From: UBA1422 sp963676385
GTDB taxonomy: Bacteria > Bacillota > Clostridia > Peptostreptococcales > Anaerovoracaceae
Assembly: GCA_963676385.2 (NCBI GenBank)
Contig: CAXXMM010000006.1
Span: 248,001-312,000, forward strand
DNA: 64,000 bases
Direction: 5' to 3'
The notes under the pieces are model-generated. The model was not told where the DNA came from. It saw only the letters and a list, made by a program, of their open reading frames with translations, and did not search any database. The translations under genes and the position numbers were made by a program. Positions 1 through 9,457 of this stretch are shown one piece after another (positions within the stretch are counted from its first letter, which is position 1; each line of letters starts with the position of its first letter).

Positions 1-919
1 ACCGCATTTTATTTGCCGATCCCTTTGCCTCTGCCCCGGCCCATATTTTTTTGTGCATAGACTCGAAAATAATGGGAACACTTAGCATTATATTAGCATG
101 AACCTCTGCCAGATTCTTGGCAATATGTTTCAACCCTTCACAAATAGCAACGGTTTCTCCCTGATATAGTCCTGCCATAATATGGCATGTCATCTCATAG
201 GTATGATGCATAGGCAACACAGAAAGCCCAATGCTTTGAGGCTGAATTTCTACATATTGGGTCATGTGATATACATTGGATGCAATATTTTCATGGGAAA
301 GCATGACCCCCTTGGCAACCCCGGTTGTTCCCGATGTGAAAAGAATGGAACAAGGTTTGGTCCCGTCAATTTTCGCATGAGTGAAATCCGTATTCCCTTT
401 TGCCACTTCTTCTTTCCCCATTTGAAGCATTTTGGAATAGGAAAGCCGACCCGCTCTGTCTTCCGTGGCTGACATATCTATCGCATAAATAACTCCGGGC
501 ACTGCGGCCATCACTTCATTGACCGTTTCACTAAACTTTCCAGAGTAAACGATGGCTGAAATTTCAGCCATTCTTGCCAAATTTGCAACTTCCCTTGGCT
601 GCAAATCCCGATCCAAAGGAACCACAACGCCAGTCCCGTTGACGGTAGCAAAATAGGAAACCAACCAGGAATAACTGTTTTCGCCGATGACGGCAATCCT
701 TTTACCTGCCAATCCCAATTTCATAAATGAAGTTCCCAGTCCATTGATATCTTCAACAAACTGATCCAATGAAATGGGATGAAAATCTTCCCCCGGCCTG
801 TCCTTAACCAAAAAAGCCGGTGTATTTTTATGATTCTCTTGTGCAACCAGCATAATGTCCCGGATATTTTGGACTGGAACCGGTTGATATTGACTGTTCT
901 TGAATTTCTTTTTATTCAT
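1..919 (-). CDS. AMP-dependent acyl-CoA synthetase/ligase, N-terminal part (cut by window edge)
   Basis: An uninterrupted reading frame runs from ATG at 919 to the left window edge (about 306 residues, no stop reached). An AGAGG element sits just upstream of the ATG. It carries the adenylate-forming signature SGTTGVAKGVMLSHEN at about residues 196-211, in the order expected of the N-terminal domain of long-chain fatty acid or aryl acid:CoA ligases; the C-terminal lid domain lies outside the window. The family activates a carboxylic acid with ATP to an acyl-AMP and then a CoA thioester. Only 29 bp separate it from lysC upstream, so it is probably the third gene of a metK-lysC-ligase transcript. 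The substrate cannot be told from this fragment. Confidence 0.85.
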   Translation of the reverse strand, partial: MNKKKFKNSQYQPVPVQNIRDIMLVAQENHKNTPAFLVKDRPGEDFHPISLDQFVEDINGLGTSFMKLGLAGKRIAVIGENSYSWLVSYFATVNGTGVVVPLDRDLQPREVANLARMAEISAIVYSGKFSETVNEVMAAVPGVIYAIDMSATEDRAGRLSYSKMLQMGKEEVAKGNTDFTHAKIDGTKPCSILFTSGTTGVAKGVMLSHENIASNVYHMTQYVEIQPQSIGLSVLPMHHTYEMTCHIMAGLYQGETVAICEGLKHIAKNLAEVHANIMLSVPIIFESMHKKIWAGAEAKGSANKMR

Positions 920-948
920 GAATCCTCTATATCCCTTCCTTTGGCCAT

Positions 949-2277
949 TCAATCAAAGAATGCATGATAAATCGCCTGAATGGATTTTTCAAAGTCTTTG
1001 TTGTGAACCCCAACAATAATATTCATTTCACTGGAACCCTGGTCAATCATCCGAATGTTAACCCCTGCCTCGGCCAATGCCTTAAATAGTCTGGCAGATA
1101 CACCGGGGCGAAATGACATGCCACAGCCAACCGTGGCAATTAAAGCCATGTTTTCGGCAACTTCAATGGTATCCGGATGTAGTTGTAAACGAATTTCTTC
1201 CAGCACATCCTCCAGTTTGTCGTGAATCGTTTCTTGGGAAACAACAACGGACAATGTATCAATTCCACTAGGAATATGCTCAAGGGGGATATCGTGTTCT
1301 TCTAATATTGCGGCTAGTTTTCTAACAAACCCACGCTCTGTAGCCAAATGATTTTTGTAGATTGCAATGACCACAAAGTCCTTTCTCCCGGCAATGCCGG
1401 TAACCACTCGATGCAAACCTTCTTCCGTCGGTTCGGAAGTAATTAACGTTCCCGGATTATCCGGTTCATTGGTATTGCGTATATTAATAGGAATATTAGA
1501 TGCCCGGGCAGGGAAAATTGCATCTTCATGAAGAACGGATGCGCCCATGTAGGACAATTCCCTTAACTCCTTGTAGGAGATGGTATTGATGGGTCTGGCA
1601 TTTGGAATAATACGAGGGTCCGCCACTAAAAAACCAGATACATCTGTCCAATTTTCATATACTTCTGCATCGATGGCTCTAGCAACCAAAGATCCGGTCA
1701 CATCAGAGCCGCCACGGGAAAAAGTTTTGACTTCTCCGTCAGGTTTGGCACCGTAAAATCCGGGGATGACAGCGCTCTGATGTTTATTTAATTCTGTGGA
1801 AATGGCCTCGTCGGTTTCTTCTTCCAACAATCTGCCGTTTTTGTCAAATTTAATTACTTCTTTGGCATCCACAAAGTCATAACCTAGATAGGCCGCAATG
1901 AGTTTTCCATTCAGGTATTCTCCTCGGCTGGCAATATAATCATAGGATGCGCCGGATTCCAACATTTCCTTAATAATATCCAATTCCTCCCGCAAACCTA
2001 TGTCAACACCTAAGTGCAATTCTATGGATCCAAATCGGTCGCAAATGGCCTGAAACAGTTGCTCATAAGGCAAGTTGTGTTCTTTATGGGTTCTGCAGGA
2101 ATACAGAAGATCGGTAATCTTATTATCCCGATCAAACCTTCTACCCGGTGCTGATACCACCACATATTTTCTTTTGGGGTCAGCTTGTATGATTTCCTTC
2201 ACCTTGGCGATCTGTAAATGATCAGCCAAAGAAGTTCCTCCAAATTTTGCAACGATTATGCCCACTTTACTATCCAA
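949..2277 (-). CDS. lysC: Aspartate kinase (monofunctional, with C-terminal ACT domains)
   Basis: This 442-residue protein phosphorylates L-aspartate at the start of the lysine, threonine and methionine pathway. The N-terminal kinase motif VAKFGGTS is at residues 9-16, followed by the conserved SRGGSD segment and then GASVLHEDAIFPAR. The last 150 residues have the spacing of tandem ACT regulatory domains. I chose TTG at 2277 because AAAGG lies five bases upstream and the kinase motif would otherwise be close to the N-terminus; a GTG at 2265 is the alternative. It lies 15 bp downstream of metK, so aspartate activation and S-adenosylmethionine synthesis are probably co-transcribed. Its length and domain order are normal for monofunctional aspartokinases. 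Confidence 0.93.
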   Translation of the reverse strand: MDSKVGIIVAKFGGTSLADHLQIAKVKEIIQADPKRKYVVVSAPGRRFDRDNKITDLLYSCRTHKEHNLPYEQLFQAICDRFGSIELHLGVDIGLREELDIIKEMLESGASYDYIASRGEYLNGKLIAAYLGYDFVDAKEVIKFDKNGRLLEEETDEAISTELNKHQSAVIPGFYGAKPDGEVKTFSRGGSDVTGSLVARAIDAEVYENWTDVSGFLVADPRIIPNARPINTISYKELRELSYMGASVLHEDAIFPARASNIPINIRNTNEPDNPGTLITSEPTEEGLHRVVTGIAGRKDFVVIAIYKNHLATERGFVRKLAAILEEHDIPLEHIPSGIDTLSVVVSQETIHDKLEDVLEEIRLQLHPDTIEVAENMALIATVGCGMSFRPGVSARLFKALAEAGVNIRMIDQGSSEMNIIVGVHNKDFEKSIQAIYHAFFD

Positions 2278-2292
2278 TTTAACCTTTCAAGT

Positions 2293-3432
2293 TTATTTTT
2301 TGATTTCTTTTTTTAGTTCTTCAACTTTGTCCGTTTTTTCCCAAGGCAAATCCAAATCATCTCTGCCAAAATGTCCATATGCGGCAACCTGCCTGTATAT
2401 CGGCCGTCTTAACTGCAAGTTTCGAATAATCGCTGCTGGGTGCAGGTCAAAATGTTTATGTACGATTTTAGCCAATTGTTCATCTGAAACTACACCGCTG
2501 CCAAAACTATCCACCATAATGGAAACCGGTTCTGCCACACCAATGGCATAAGCCAATTGAATTTCGCATTTTGTGGCCAGTCCTGCGGCTACCAAATTCT
2601 TTGCGGCATAACGAGCGGCGTAGGCTGCAGAACGATCTACCTTTGTTGGATCTTTGCCACTGAAGCATCCGCCCCCATGGTGCCCGTAACCACCATAGGT
2701 GTCCACAATAATCTTTCGCCCCGTCAAGCCGGAATCTCCATGGGGTCCTCCAACTACAAATCTGCCGGTGGGGTTAACCAAAATTTTAGTTTCCCCGTCC
2801 ATCAAATTCTTGGGAATAATTGGGTTGATGACGTATTGAATTAAATCCTTACGTATTGTTTCGATTTCCACATCCGGATCGTGCTGGGTAGAAATCAATA
2901 CCGTATCCACTCGCTTAATGGTGTTTCCGTCATATTCAACGGTAACCTGGGTTTTCCCATCCGGTCTAAGATACTTGAGTTTTCGTGTTTTACGCATTTT
3001 GGTCAACTGCATTGCCAACTTATGAGCCAATGTAATGGGCAAAGGCATGAGCTCTTTTGTTTCATCACAGGCATAGCCAAACATAATTCCCTGATCTCCG
3101 GCCCCACCGGGGTCAACCCCCATGGCAATATCCGGGGACTGCTCGTCAATGGCAGTCATCACGGCACAGGTGTTTCCATCAAACCCATAATCGCTTTTGG
3201 TATATCCAATGTCAGTGATTACTTCCCTAACCAGTTTTGGGATATCCACATAGCATTTAGTGGTAATTTCACCCATAACCATAGCATACCCTGTGTTTAC
3301 AGTGGTTTCAGCGGCAACCCGCCCTTTGGGATCCTGTGCCAAAATAGCATCTACGATGGCATCTGATATTTGGTCGCAAATCTTGTCCGGATGTCCCTCA
3401 GTGACAGATTCCGAAGTAAACAGTTTTTTCAT
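2293..3432 (-). CDS. metK: S-adenosylmethionine synthetase
   Basis: This 379-residue methionine adenosyltransferase makes S-adenosylmethionine from methionine and ATP. It begins with the family's FTSESVTEGHPDKICDQISD, then has GYA and GDQGIMFGYACDET near residue 115, and GGPHGDSGLTGRKIIVDTYGG plus the GGGCFSGKDPTKVDRSAAY segment in the central domain. I chose the ATG at 3432 over the in-frame ATG at 3441 because GGAAGGA lies nine bases before the former and almost abuts the latter. It is the first gene of a minus-strand group with lysC and an acyl-CoA ligase. A short hairpin (3470-3494) precedes it, but I cannot match it to a known SAM riboswitch class. Confidence 0.96.
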   Translation of the reverse strand: MKKLFTSESVTEGHPDKICDQISDAIVDAILAQDPKGRVAAETTVNTGYAMVMGEITTKCYVDIPKLVREVITDIGYTKSDYGFDGNTCAVMTAIDEQSPDIAMGVDPGGAGDQGIMFGYACDETKELMPLPITLAHKLAMQLTKMRKTRKLKYLRPDGKTQVTVEYDGNTIKRVDTVLISTQHDPDVEIETIRKDLIQYVINPIIPKNLMDGETKILVNPTGRFVVGGPHGDSGLTGRKIIVDTYGGYGHHGGGCFSGKDPTKVDRSAAYAARYAAKNLVAAGLATKCEIQLAYAIGVAEPVSIMVDSFGSGVVSDEQLAKIVHKHFDLHPAAIIRNLQLRRPIYRQVAAYGHFGRDDLDLPWEKTDKVEELKKEIKK

Positions 3433-3582
3433 TTTGTTCATTCCTTCCTATCATTGACTTTTATAGAAAACCCCTTCCAGTTACGAGAAGAGGTCTGGTA
3501 GTTGATCAATGGTCTTACAATTCCTTCGGTATATTATATAGTTTTTCATACCACTATGCAAGTTTTTCGATTGTCATTCAAC

Positions 3583-3612
3583 TTGTTTCCTTTTCTGTTG
3601 TTGTGGTATACT
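3583..3612 (+). promoter_or_regulatory. Candidate sigma-70 promoter for the hypothetical gene at 3681
   Basis: TTGTTT (3583-3588) and TATACT (3607-3612) are separated by 18 bp. A TGG just before the -10 gives an extended -10 match. It lies about 70 bp before the chosen start codon. This is a visual match only. Confidence 0.4.
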
Positions 3613-3680
3613 GTTTCTACAGTAAAACCCTAAAAACAAGGGTTTTGAAGGTTTTGCACACGAAAACAGGAGCAACGTTT

Positions 3681-4898
3681 ATGACAACCCCCACCCTCCG
3701 TCTCATTGAAGGCGGTCTTACTGGAAAAGAACAAGCAGATAAACAATTTGTGTCAGCTACCATTACCGACACGCGCCTCATGGGAGCCGCTGCCATGTAT
3801 GTCCAATGGCAGGTCTTAAACTGCCCGGAAGCAAACAGCCTTCACCAATTCTTCTACTTTGACGATGAGGAATTCGGCTTTGAAACTTACCGAAGTGTTT
3901 GGGGTGATGACGAAGAAGAAGTGCTGTCTATGGAGCAAGCCCTCATGGGCGGACTGGGGGGCAAAAAAAAGGATTTGACCCAACGTCAGGCCATTTTTTT
4001 AGTAAACAAATACGCCAACTGGAACAATGCCCATGGCATCCCCCTTCCCGAAAACGAATCGGAATATCGTTTTCTTCTTGGCAATCCACTGATTTTGAGC
4101 CCACAAGAGGAGTCTCAACTTCAATACAAGGTATGCACACCCCTTAAGTCCGACTACCATGTAATCAACTACTACCTGATGCGAAGTTACGGTTTGGATC
4201 AGGAAGGTGCCGGTTTTCTTACAAAAGTCCAAGATACCACGGAATCTCCGGACATGGCCAAAACCCATGGGTTGTCGGGTTCCCCATCTTACACGTCCAC
4301 CATTGATTGGGTCCCTTTTCAAGCGCCCGTCACTTTTTGCAGAAACACCATTGAAGAGACTGCAGACATGGCATACCTTTGCGAATCTTTGCTGGAAAAT
4401 GACAAAAAGTACACCATCGCCGTCACACGAATCCAAATGGAGGACTTAAAAATCACCCAGTGCAAGTTAGTGTCCACCATGGACATCAGTCCGGCAGAAG
4501 CCGCGATGATGCTCTCTCGTCCCGAATTTGTATCTGTTTACGAAATTATTGTTGACCCTGAGGAGTTTGACGAAAAAAGCTGGGATCTGTCTATCAGCAC
4601 TATGGTGACCATTCACGATAACGGAAAGTTATTTTTGTCTTTCAACAGCAACAACAATCATGTAAATAAGCAAGTCTTTCGTTTAAGTGACGACGTTTAC
4701 GGACTATATTTTGTCACAGATTTCGGGCAATTAATCTTGTCCTCTTCGACCTTGAAAAACATTCAATCCATGGAAAAGAAAATTATGAAAAGCCCCCTTG
4801 GACACATTCTTTTGCCCGGTTCCAAATATGAATTCAAAGAACCGGTCCTTTATGAATTTATTCAAAGCGATTTTGACGATTTTGATGAATTTAATTGA
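3681..4898 (+). CDS. Hypothetical protein, acidic, about 405 residues
   Basis: I do not recognise this protein. I chose ATG 3681 because AGGAG stands eight bases before it; the frame is open further upstream to 3603, but that stretch overlaps the likely promoter. The product is soluble-looking: no signal peptide and no membrane segment. It is rich in Asp, Glu, Phe and Tyr, with acidic patches such as FDDEEFGFE near residue 61 and DFDDFDEFN at the C-terminus. The C-terminal third has alternating hydrophobic residues suggesting beta strands. It is followed at 27 bp by the aldo/keto reductase on the same strand, so the two may share a transcript, which says little about its role. Confidence 0.7.
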   Translation: MTTPTLRLIEGGLTGKEQADKQFVSATITDTRLMGAAAMYVQWQVLNCPEANSLHQFFYFDDEEFGFETYRSVWGDDEEEVLSMEQALMGGLGGKKKDLTQRQAIFLVNKYANWNNAHGIPLPENESEYRFLLGNPLILSPQEESQLQYKVCTPLKSDYHVINYYLMRSYGLDQEGAGFLTKVQDTTESPDMAKTHGLSGSPSYTSTIDWVPFQAPVTFCRNTIEETADMAYLCESLLENDKKYTIAVTRIQMEDLKITQCKLVSTMDISPAEAAMMLSRPEFVSVYEIIVDPEEFDEKSWDLSISTMVTIHDNGKLFLSFNSNNNHVNKQVFRLSDDVYGLYFVTDFGQLILSSSTLKNIQSMEKKIMKSPLGHILLPGSKYEFKEPVLYEFIQSDFDDFDEFN

Positions 4899-4924
4899 AT
4901 ACTTAAATCCGGAGGAAGAGTGAA

Positions 4925-6077
4925 ATGAAATACACCACATTTGAGAAAACCGGCCAAAAGATATCTCTCCTTGGTATGGGCACCATGCGACTTCCTCAGT
5001 TATCCAACGGGCACATCGACGAGGCGGCTACCATTGCAATCATTCGACAGGCCATTAATAACGGGGTGAACTACGTTGACACCGCATATATGTATCACGA
5101 TGGGTTCAGCGAAGTGGTTACCGGGAAGGCCTTAAAAGACGGATATCGGCAAAAAGTACTATTGGCTGACAAAATGCCAATTTGGCTAGCCAAAGATACA
5201 GCCGGTATGAAAACAATTTTTGAAACCCAACTGACTCGTCTTGATACAGACGTCATTGATATGTATCTGATTCATAACTTAACACAACCCATCTGGGAAC
5301 GGGCTCAGCGATTTGGGTTATTACCATATTTGGAAGAACTGCGAACCCAGGGGAAAATTCGGCAAATCGGGTTTTCTTTCCATGATGAGTTGCCGCTTTT
5401 CAAAGAGGTGATTGATGCTTATCCTTGGGATTTTTGTCAAATACAATTGAACTACATGGACCAAGACTATCAGGCCGGGCTGGCCGGGCTGGAATATGCC
5501 ACTTCAAGAAATATTCCGGTTATTATTATGGAACCCCTCAAGGGAGGCAAATTAACGGACAAGATTCCTCCTGCAATTCAAGCAGTATGGGATGATGCCG
5601 CTATCCGTCCGTTCCCCAGCAGATTGGGCATTCCGCTGGGTTGCCGGCTTGCCGGGGGTGCTAACTATTTTAAGCGGCATGAGTTCCATATCACAGTTGA
5701 CGGATAACCTATCCATCTTTTCCAACCTTAACTTTCCTCTTCTCACCGATGAAGAGAAACAACGAATTACACAGATAGCAGGGATGTACAATCAAATGAT
5801 TCCTTATTCCTGCACAGGATGTAAATATTGTATGCCCTGCCCACAAAAAATTGATATTCCAACCTTTATTGATTTAATGAATGAATGGCATATTTACGAA
5901 GAAAACCCTAAAGTCAAAGTGAACTTCGGTTGGTGGTTTCCCAAATACAAACCTTCTCTTTGTACCGGATGTAAGTCCTGCGAATCCCATTGCCCCCAGC
6001 ATCTGCCCATTAGCACCATTATGAGTCAGGGCTCGGCAATCTTTGAAGGAAAACCTTCAGCAAAGAATCAAGGGTAA
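4925..6077 (+). pseudogene. Aldo/keto reductase with C-terminal ferredoxin-like Fe-S domain, one frameshift
   Basis: The N-terminal frame (4925 to about 5610) reads as an aldo/keto reductase of the predicted-oxidoreductase type: GMGTMRLPQL near residue 18, VDTAYMYH near 51, DVIDMYLIHN near 114. The continuation lies one frame over (RSPADWAFRWVAGLPGV) and ends with two cysteine clusters, CTGCKYCMPC and CTGCKSCESHCPQ, typical of the [4Fe-4S] tail of this subfamily. Removing one C at 5609-5610 joins the frames as AAIRRSPADWAF, giving about 383 residues, close to the normal length. The lesion is probably a sequencing error rather than a real pseudogene. The start has GGAGG eleven bases upstream. 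Substrate unknown; this subfamily usually reduces aldehydes or quinone-like compounds. Confidence 0.85.
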
Positions 6078-6116
6078 GCAAATCCTTGGCTTAGATTTGC
6101 CTTTCATACCCTTATA

Positions 6117-6153
6117 ATAAAATAACCGGCTGGATTTCCAGTCGGTTATTTTA
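6117..6153. terminator. Bidirectional terminator hairpin
   Basis: AATAACCGGCTGG and CCAGTCGGTTATT form a 13-bp stem with one G-T pair and a four-base loop, with A and T runs on its two sides. It lies between the convergent aldo/keto reductase and saccharopine-dehydrogenase-like genes. Confidence 0.8.
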
Positions 6154-6175
6154 AAGAAGGAAGTATATATTTACC

Positions 6176-7450
6176 CTATTTTATGGCATCAGCAAATGCT
6201 TTTTCGTTGAGATGATCTGCATATTCAGAATCCATTTCACGAATTCCAGCAGGGAAATCATATTTTGCCAGTCTCTCAACAAATACATTAGGATCAAAGC
6301 TTTCTGGTCCCAGTACGCCTTTCCCTGTCCATAAACCTTTTGCAATCAGTTCCATGGCAACAACAGGTCCAACGGCTGTCTGTGCAACAACTGCATTGGT
6401 GGTGTACTTTTCGATACAATCCTGATTATCGGCAATCTGATAAAGATAAACCGATCTCTTCATACCGTCTTTGGTTCCTGTAACCCATGCACCGGCACAA
6501 CCTTTTCCTGTCATCTTCATGGTCGCCTCAACCGGGCTAGGAATAACCTTTACAAGAAAATCTCTCGGTGTAATTTCGCTATCACCCACTTTAATTTTCT
6601 TTTCTTTTTCAGAAAGGCCCTAAATCTCTCAAGAACATGAGCATTTCCCGAGTTTCTTTGGGCACGCCATACTTGAAGGTTACACGGTTGCAATCGATAA
6701 CTCTTGGTACCAACAATACTTCTTCATGTTCAACATTGATAACCTCAACGTCGCCAATGCCACCCGGGAAGTTAAAGATTTCAGGCTCAGAGAAGTTCTC
6801 CGTTGTGAACCAGCCTTTGCCCTTTTCATAAACAACCGGTGGATTCAGACATTCTTCGATTGTTGTCCAAACAGAAAAGCCAAAATATCCGATGTCATCG
6901 CCAACATAGTTGTCACCATCACGAATATTAACTTCATCAACAACATCAAATAGGTGATCTTTCGCAAAATCGTGCGAACACGTCTGCCATACCAGGTTCA
7001 ACACCCATTCCAACAAGTGCTAAATTCCCGGATTTTGCCCAATCTTCATGCCGATCAAATTGATAATCACCAAGCTTGATATTTGCCTTTTCGAAAGGCT
7101 TTTCCGGATCCGGCAAAGATAATGTCATTGCAGCATCCATGTACATCACTCCGGTTTTGAAGCAAGTATCGAAAATACATTCGTTGAAGAGTGGTTCTAC
7201 GGCATTCATTACAAATGTCAATCCCATGCTTTTTAATGACTGCTTCAATGTTGGCTGCGTCTTGTGCATTTATTTTTTCAGCTACAAAACGGCCGCCGCC
7301 GCAAATATGTTCGGCAACTTCTTTTGCTCTATCAAAGTTGTAGTCGGCCATAACAATTTTCGTTGCCCAGTCGGCTTCTTTGCCTGCTCTTTTGATGATG
7401 GTTGCCATGGATGTGCCCACACCACCAGCACCAATAATCAATATTTTCAT
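6176..7450 (-). pseudogene. Saccharopine dehydrogenase-family oxidoreductase, three frameshifts
   Basis: Four overlapping frames together encode one protein of about 420 residues. The first begins MKILIIGAGGVGTSMATII, a Rossmann NAD(P)-binding loop at the extreme N-terminus, and continues as a saccharopine dehydrogenase / carboxynorspermidine dehydrogenase-like protein. Deleting one base at each of three short runs restores the frame: a T near 7223 (GIDIVMNAVEP), a T near 6963 (VFARFAKDHLF) and a G near 6615 (RDLGLSEKEKK). The RBS AGGAGG precedes ATG 7450. Family members oxidise or form secondary-amine links of amino acids. No lysine-biosynthesis gene except lysC is nearby, so a catabolic or polyamine role is as likely. 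The indels are probably sequencing errors. Confidence 0.8.
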
Positions 7451-7529
7451 TTCGTCCTCCTTGTTTGTTCTGATTGCCTGAAAAGTCAGAAACCATGGCT
7501 GACCTCACAAGGTCCATTAACATGATTCA

Positions 7530-7557
7530 AGTCTATCACGAAATTCTCATATTTCAA
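7530..7557 (-). promoter_or_regulatory. Candidate sigma-70 promoter for the saccharopine-dehydrogenase-like gene
   Basis: On the minus strand TTGAAA (7552-7557) and TAGACT (7530-7535) are 16 bp apart, about 80 bp upstream of ATG 7450. Confidence 0.4.
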
Positions 7558-7581
7558 TTACTGTTTTGCTGTTTTCTTGTA

Positions 7582-9126
7582 CTAAGTTGCTGTTTTCTTG
7601 TCAATGAGAATCAATTCCCAGGAAAACCCCCTCAGGGTAGCCCGAAGGCTAATGGTATCCGCACCATCAATTGTATCAAACTCCACAGAAGCCATCCCAT
7701 GAAGTCGGTTTAGCAAACGTTCTCTGGGGGTTCTTTTGGTCCCTTTATTGGCAAGGCCTTCTATTATGGATAAACAATTTTCTTTTGTCATTTTGTAACG
7801 AGTCACATTGTACTCTCCCCCAAGGCCATCCCACCGCAACAGGAATTCGGCTTCGTCATCATATTCTTCCAATGGAACACCGTCTATGCCTCCCGTATTT
7901 TCTTGCCCCAAGGCATCCATTAACTCAGAATTATAATTTACAAACAAAACAGATGCGGACTCGATGCCTCCCACATAAGTTCCCTTCCCCGAAATAGCAT
8001 ATTGTTCCCCTGCGGCCAGTTGCTTTTCTCCAAGCCCCATGTAAGTTCGGTACACATCTCCCAGTTCCCCCAAAGCCGGCAAGGCCATAAAATGATCCAG
8101 CGGTCCCACTCTCACCTCATCGTTTTGCAAAGCATCTCCTTGTAAATGTACTAAAACAGGCCCTGCCGTTTTCTTAGAAATATACTCACCGGTTAAGCCT
8201 GGAATTAATTCCCGCAAGGCAGTTTGAATTTCGTTAGGGTCACACCTGCGAAGCACCGCTTTGCTTTCCCTGCCGCTGACCCGCCCTGTATATTCTTTGC
8301 GATACACGCTGGGGTGAACGTGAAACCATGTCTCAAAGTGCTTAACATAATAACGCAACGCCGAAAACCCGGTTTCTTCTGCAATCGTGCCAATTTTTTT
8401 ATTGGTTCCCAAAAGCAGTTTTTCCGATTCTTCAACCCGAATAAAATTTAGCAACTCTTGAAAACTTAAGCCGGTTGCTTCCTTTATTACATGGGAAAGA
8501 TAGTAAATGCTCAGATGTTCCCGTTTGGCGATTTCACCTAATGTGAGTTTGCGATAATAATTATCATACATATAATCAGTAATTCGGCTGAGTCTGGCAG
8601 CCAGTATCTTGTTTGCCTTATTTTTATTTTCATTGACAAACTTCCCATCCTCCATGACGAAATAATGAAAATCCGCCTGCAAACTTGCAATTAGGTTGTG
8701 GGTATTTTCAATAACCTTCTGTTCATATCTGGAGCCCTTTTCCAGAATATCCAACAAAATCCTAGACAAGATTTTTCGCAACACATTTAGGCTTTCGTCG
8801 TCGTCGTCATCCATGTCGGTCACAAAAAAATTATTGGTCAAGGTTTCGTAATATCTGGAAAAGTAACTAAGATCCAGTTGAAACATCATCACCATGTTTT
8901 CTTCTTCGCCCACTCTGGTATAGCTGTGGATTTCTCTGTCATTAAGAATGAAAATGTCTCCGGGTTTCAGTTGGTAGGTATAGTAGCCGTTTCGCAAAAG
9001 AATTTGGCCCTTCAATACAAAGACAACTTCCAAATCATCATGGAAGTGTATGGGATAGCTGTCAATGTCTGCCACCAACATATTAACCGGAAGATTATCT
9101 CGGAAAATGATTCGTTCTTTTAGCAT
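7582..9126 (-). CDS. AraC-family transcriptional regulator with cupin sensor and long C-terminal extension
   Basis: This is a 514-residue regulator. Residues about 15-95 form a cupin-like AraC ligand domain (FHDDLEVVFVLKGQILLRNG, then LKPGDIFILNDREIHS). Residues about 180-285 hold the two AraC helix-turn-helices (LTLGEIAKREHLSIYYLSHVI and KIGTIAEETGFSALRYYVKHF, ending HPSVYRKEY). The remaining 225 residues are not part of a standard AraC protein, which is normally about 280-300 long. They contain no obvious membrane segment and may be an extra ligand or substrate domain. A run of five aspartates (MDDDDDESL) separates sensor and linker. It is transcribed toward the saccharopine-dehydrogenase-like gene 131 bp downstream and may regulate it; that link is inference from position. 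Confidence 0.85.
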   Translation of the reverse strand: MLKERIIFRDNLPVNMLVADIDSYPIHFHDDLEVVFVLKGQILLRNGYYTYQLKPGDIFILNDREIHSYTRVGEEENMVMMFQLDLSYFSRYYETLTNNFFVTDMDDDDDESLNVLRKILSRILLDILEKGSRYEQKVIENTHNLIASLQADFHYFVMEDGKFVNENKNKANKILAARLSRITDYMYDNYYRKLTLGEIAKREHLSIYYLSHVIKEATGLSFQELLNFIRVEESEKLLLGTNKKIGTIAEETGFSALRYYVKHFETWFHVHPSVYRKEYTGRVSGRESKAVLRRCDPNEIQTALRELIPGLTGEYISKKTAGPVLVHLQGDALQNDEVRVGPLDHFMALPALGELGDVYRTYMGLGEKQLAAGEQYAISGKGTYVGGIESASVLFVNYNSELMDALGQENTGGIDGVPLEEYDDEAEFLLRWDGLGGEYNVTRYKMTKENCLSIIEGLANKGTKRTPRERLLNRLHGMASVEFDTIDGADTISLRATLRGFSWELILIDKKTAT

Positions 9127-9225
9127 CAGGTTGCTCCTTATTCGGTATTATGTAAACTTTTGTTCGTGGTGCTTTCTTGCGAATATCAACAAGCAAGAAT
9201 GTTTATTTTTCGGCGTTTGTGTCAT

Positions 9226-9356
9226 TTGTCCACAGGGGCAACAGAATTGTATACAATTCTATCCACGGATGCCTGTGCACAACTATTTTCATGCCAACCC
9301 ATATTTTTCAATGTTTTTTGAAATTTTTTGTCACTTCAGATACAATTTTATCCACA
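9226..9356. promoter_or_regulatory. Cluster of DnaA-box-like sites in AT-rich intergenic DNA
   Basis: Within 131 bp there are TTGTCCACA (9226-9234), CTATCCACG (9259-9267), a reverse TTGTGCACA (around 9274-9282) and an exact TTATCCACA (9348-9356). Between the first two sits an 18-bp perfect palindrome, AGAATTGTATACAATTCT (9243-9260). The whole gap 9127-9490 between the divergent AraC and alaX genes is AT-rich. Apart from this cluster and the alaX promoter I see nothing else in it. Binding of DnaA is inferred from consensus only. Confidence 0.45.
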
Positions 9357-9457
9357 GTCTGTTCGTTTTTTATTTCACCCGTTTCTTTTTGTTCGTTTTG
9401 AAATAACAGCAAACTTGTACCTGTCGTTCAACATTATATAACAATTTTGTGCAATTG

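Noticed and set aside
3470..3494. Hairpin upstream of metK as a SAM riboswitch
   Set aside because: Only an 8-bp stem is present; the conserved cores of known SAM classes are not visible in the 160-bp leader.
6176..7450. Programmed ribosomal frameshifting in the dehydrogenase gene
   Set aside because: Three shifts in ordinary short T or G runs, with no slippery heptamer plus structure, and the same error type recurs in unrelated genes.
7076..7525. Plus-strand open frame of 149 codons
   Set aside because: It is antisense to the saccharopine-dehydrogenase-like gene and has no RBS or family match.
9226..9356. DnaA-box cluster as the chromosomal origin
   Set aside because: Flanking genes are an AraC regulator and an AlaX protein; dnaA, dnaN and the usual origin neighbours are absent, and there is no clear unwinding repeat.
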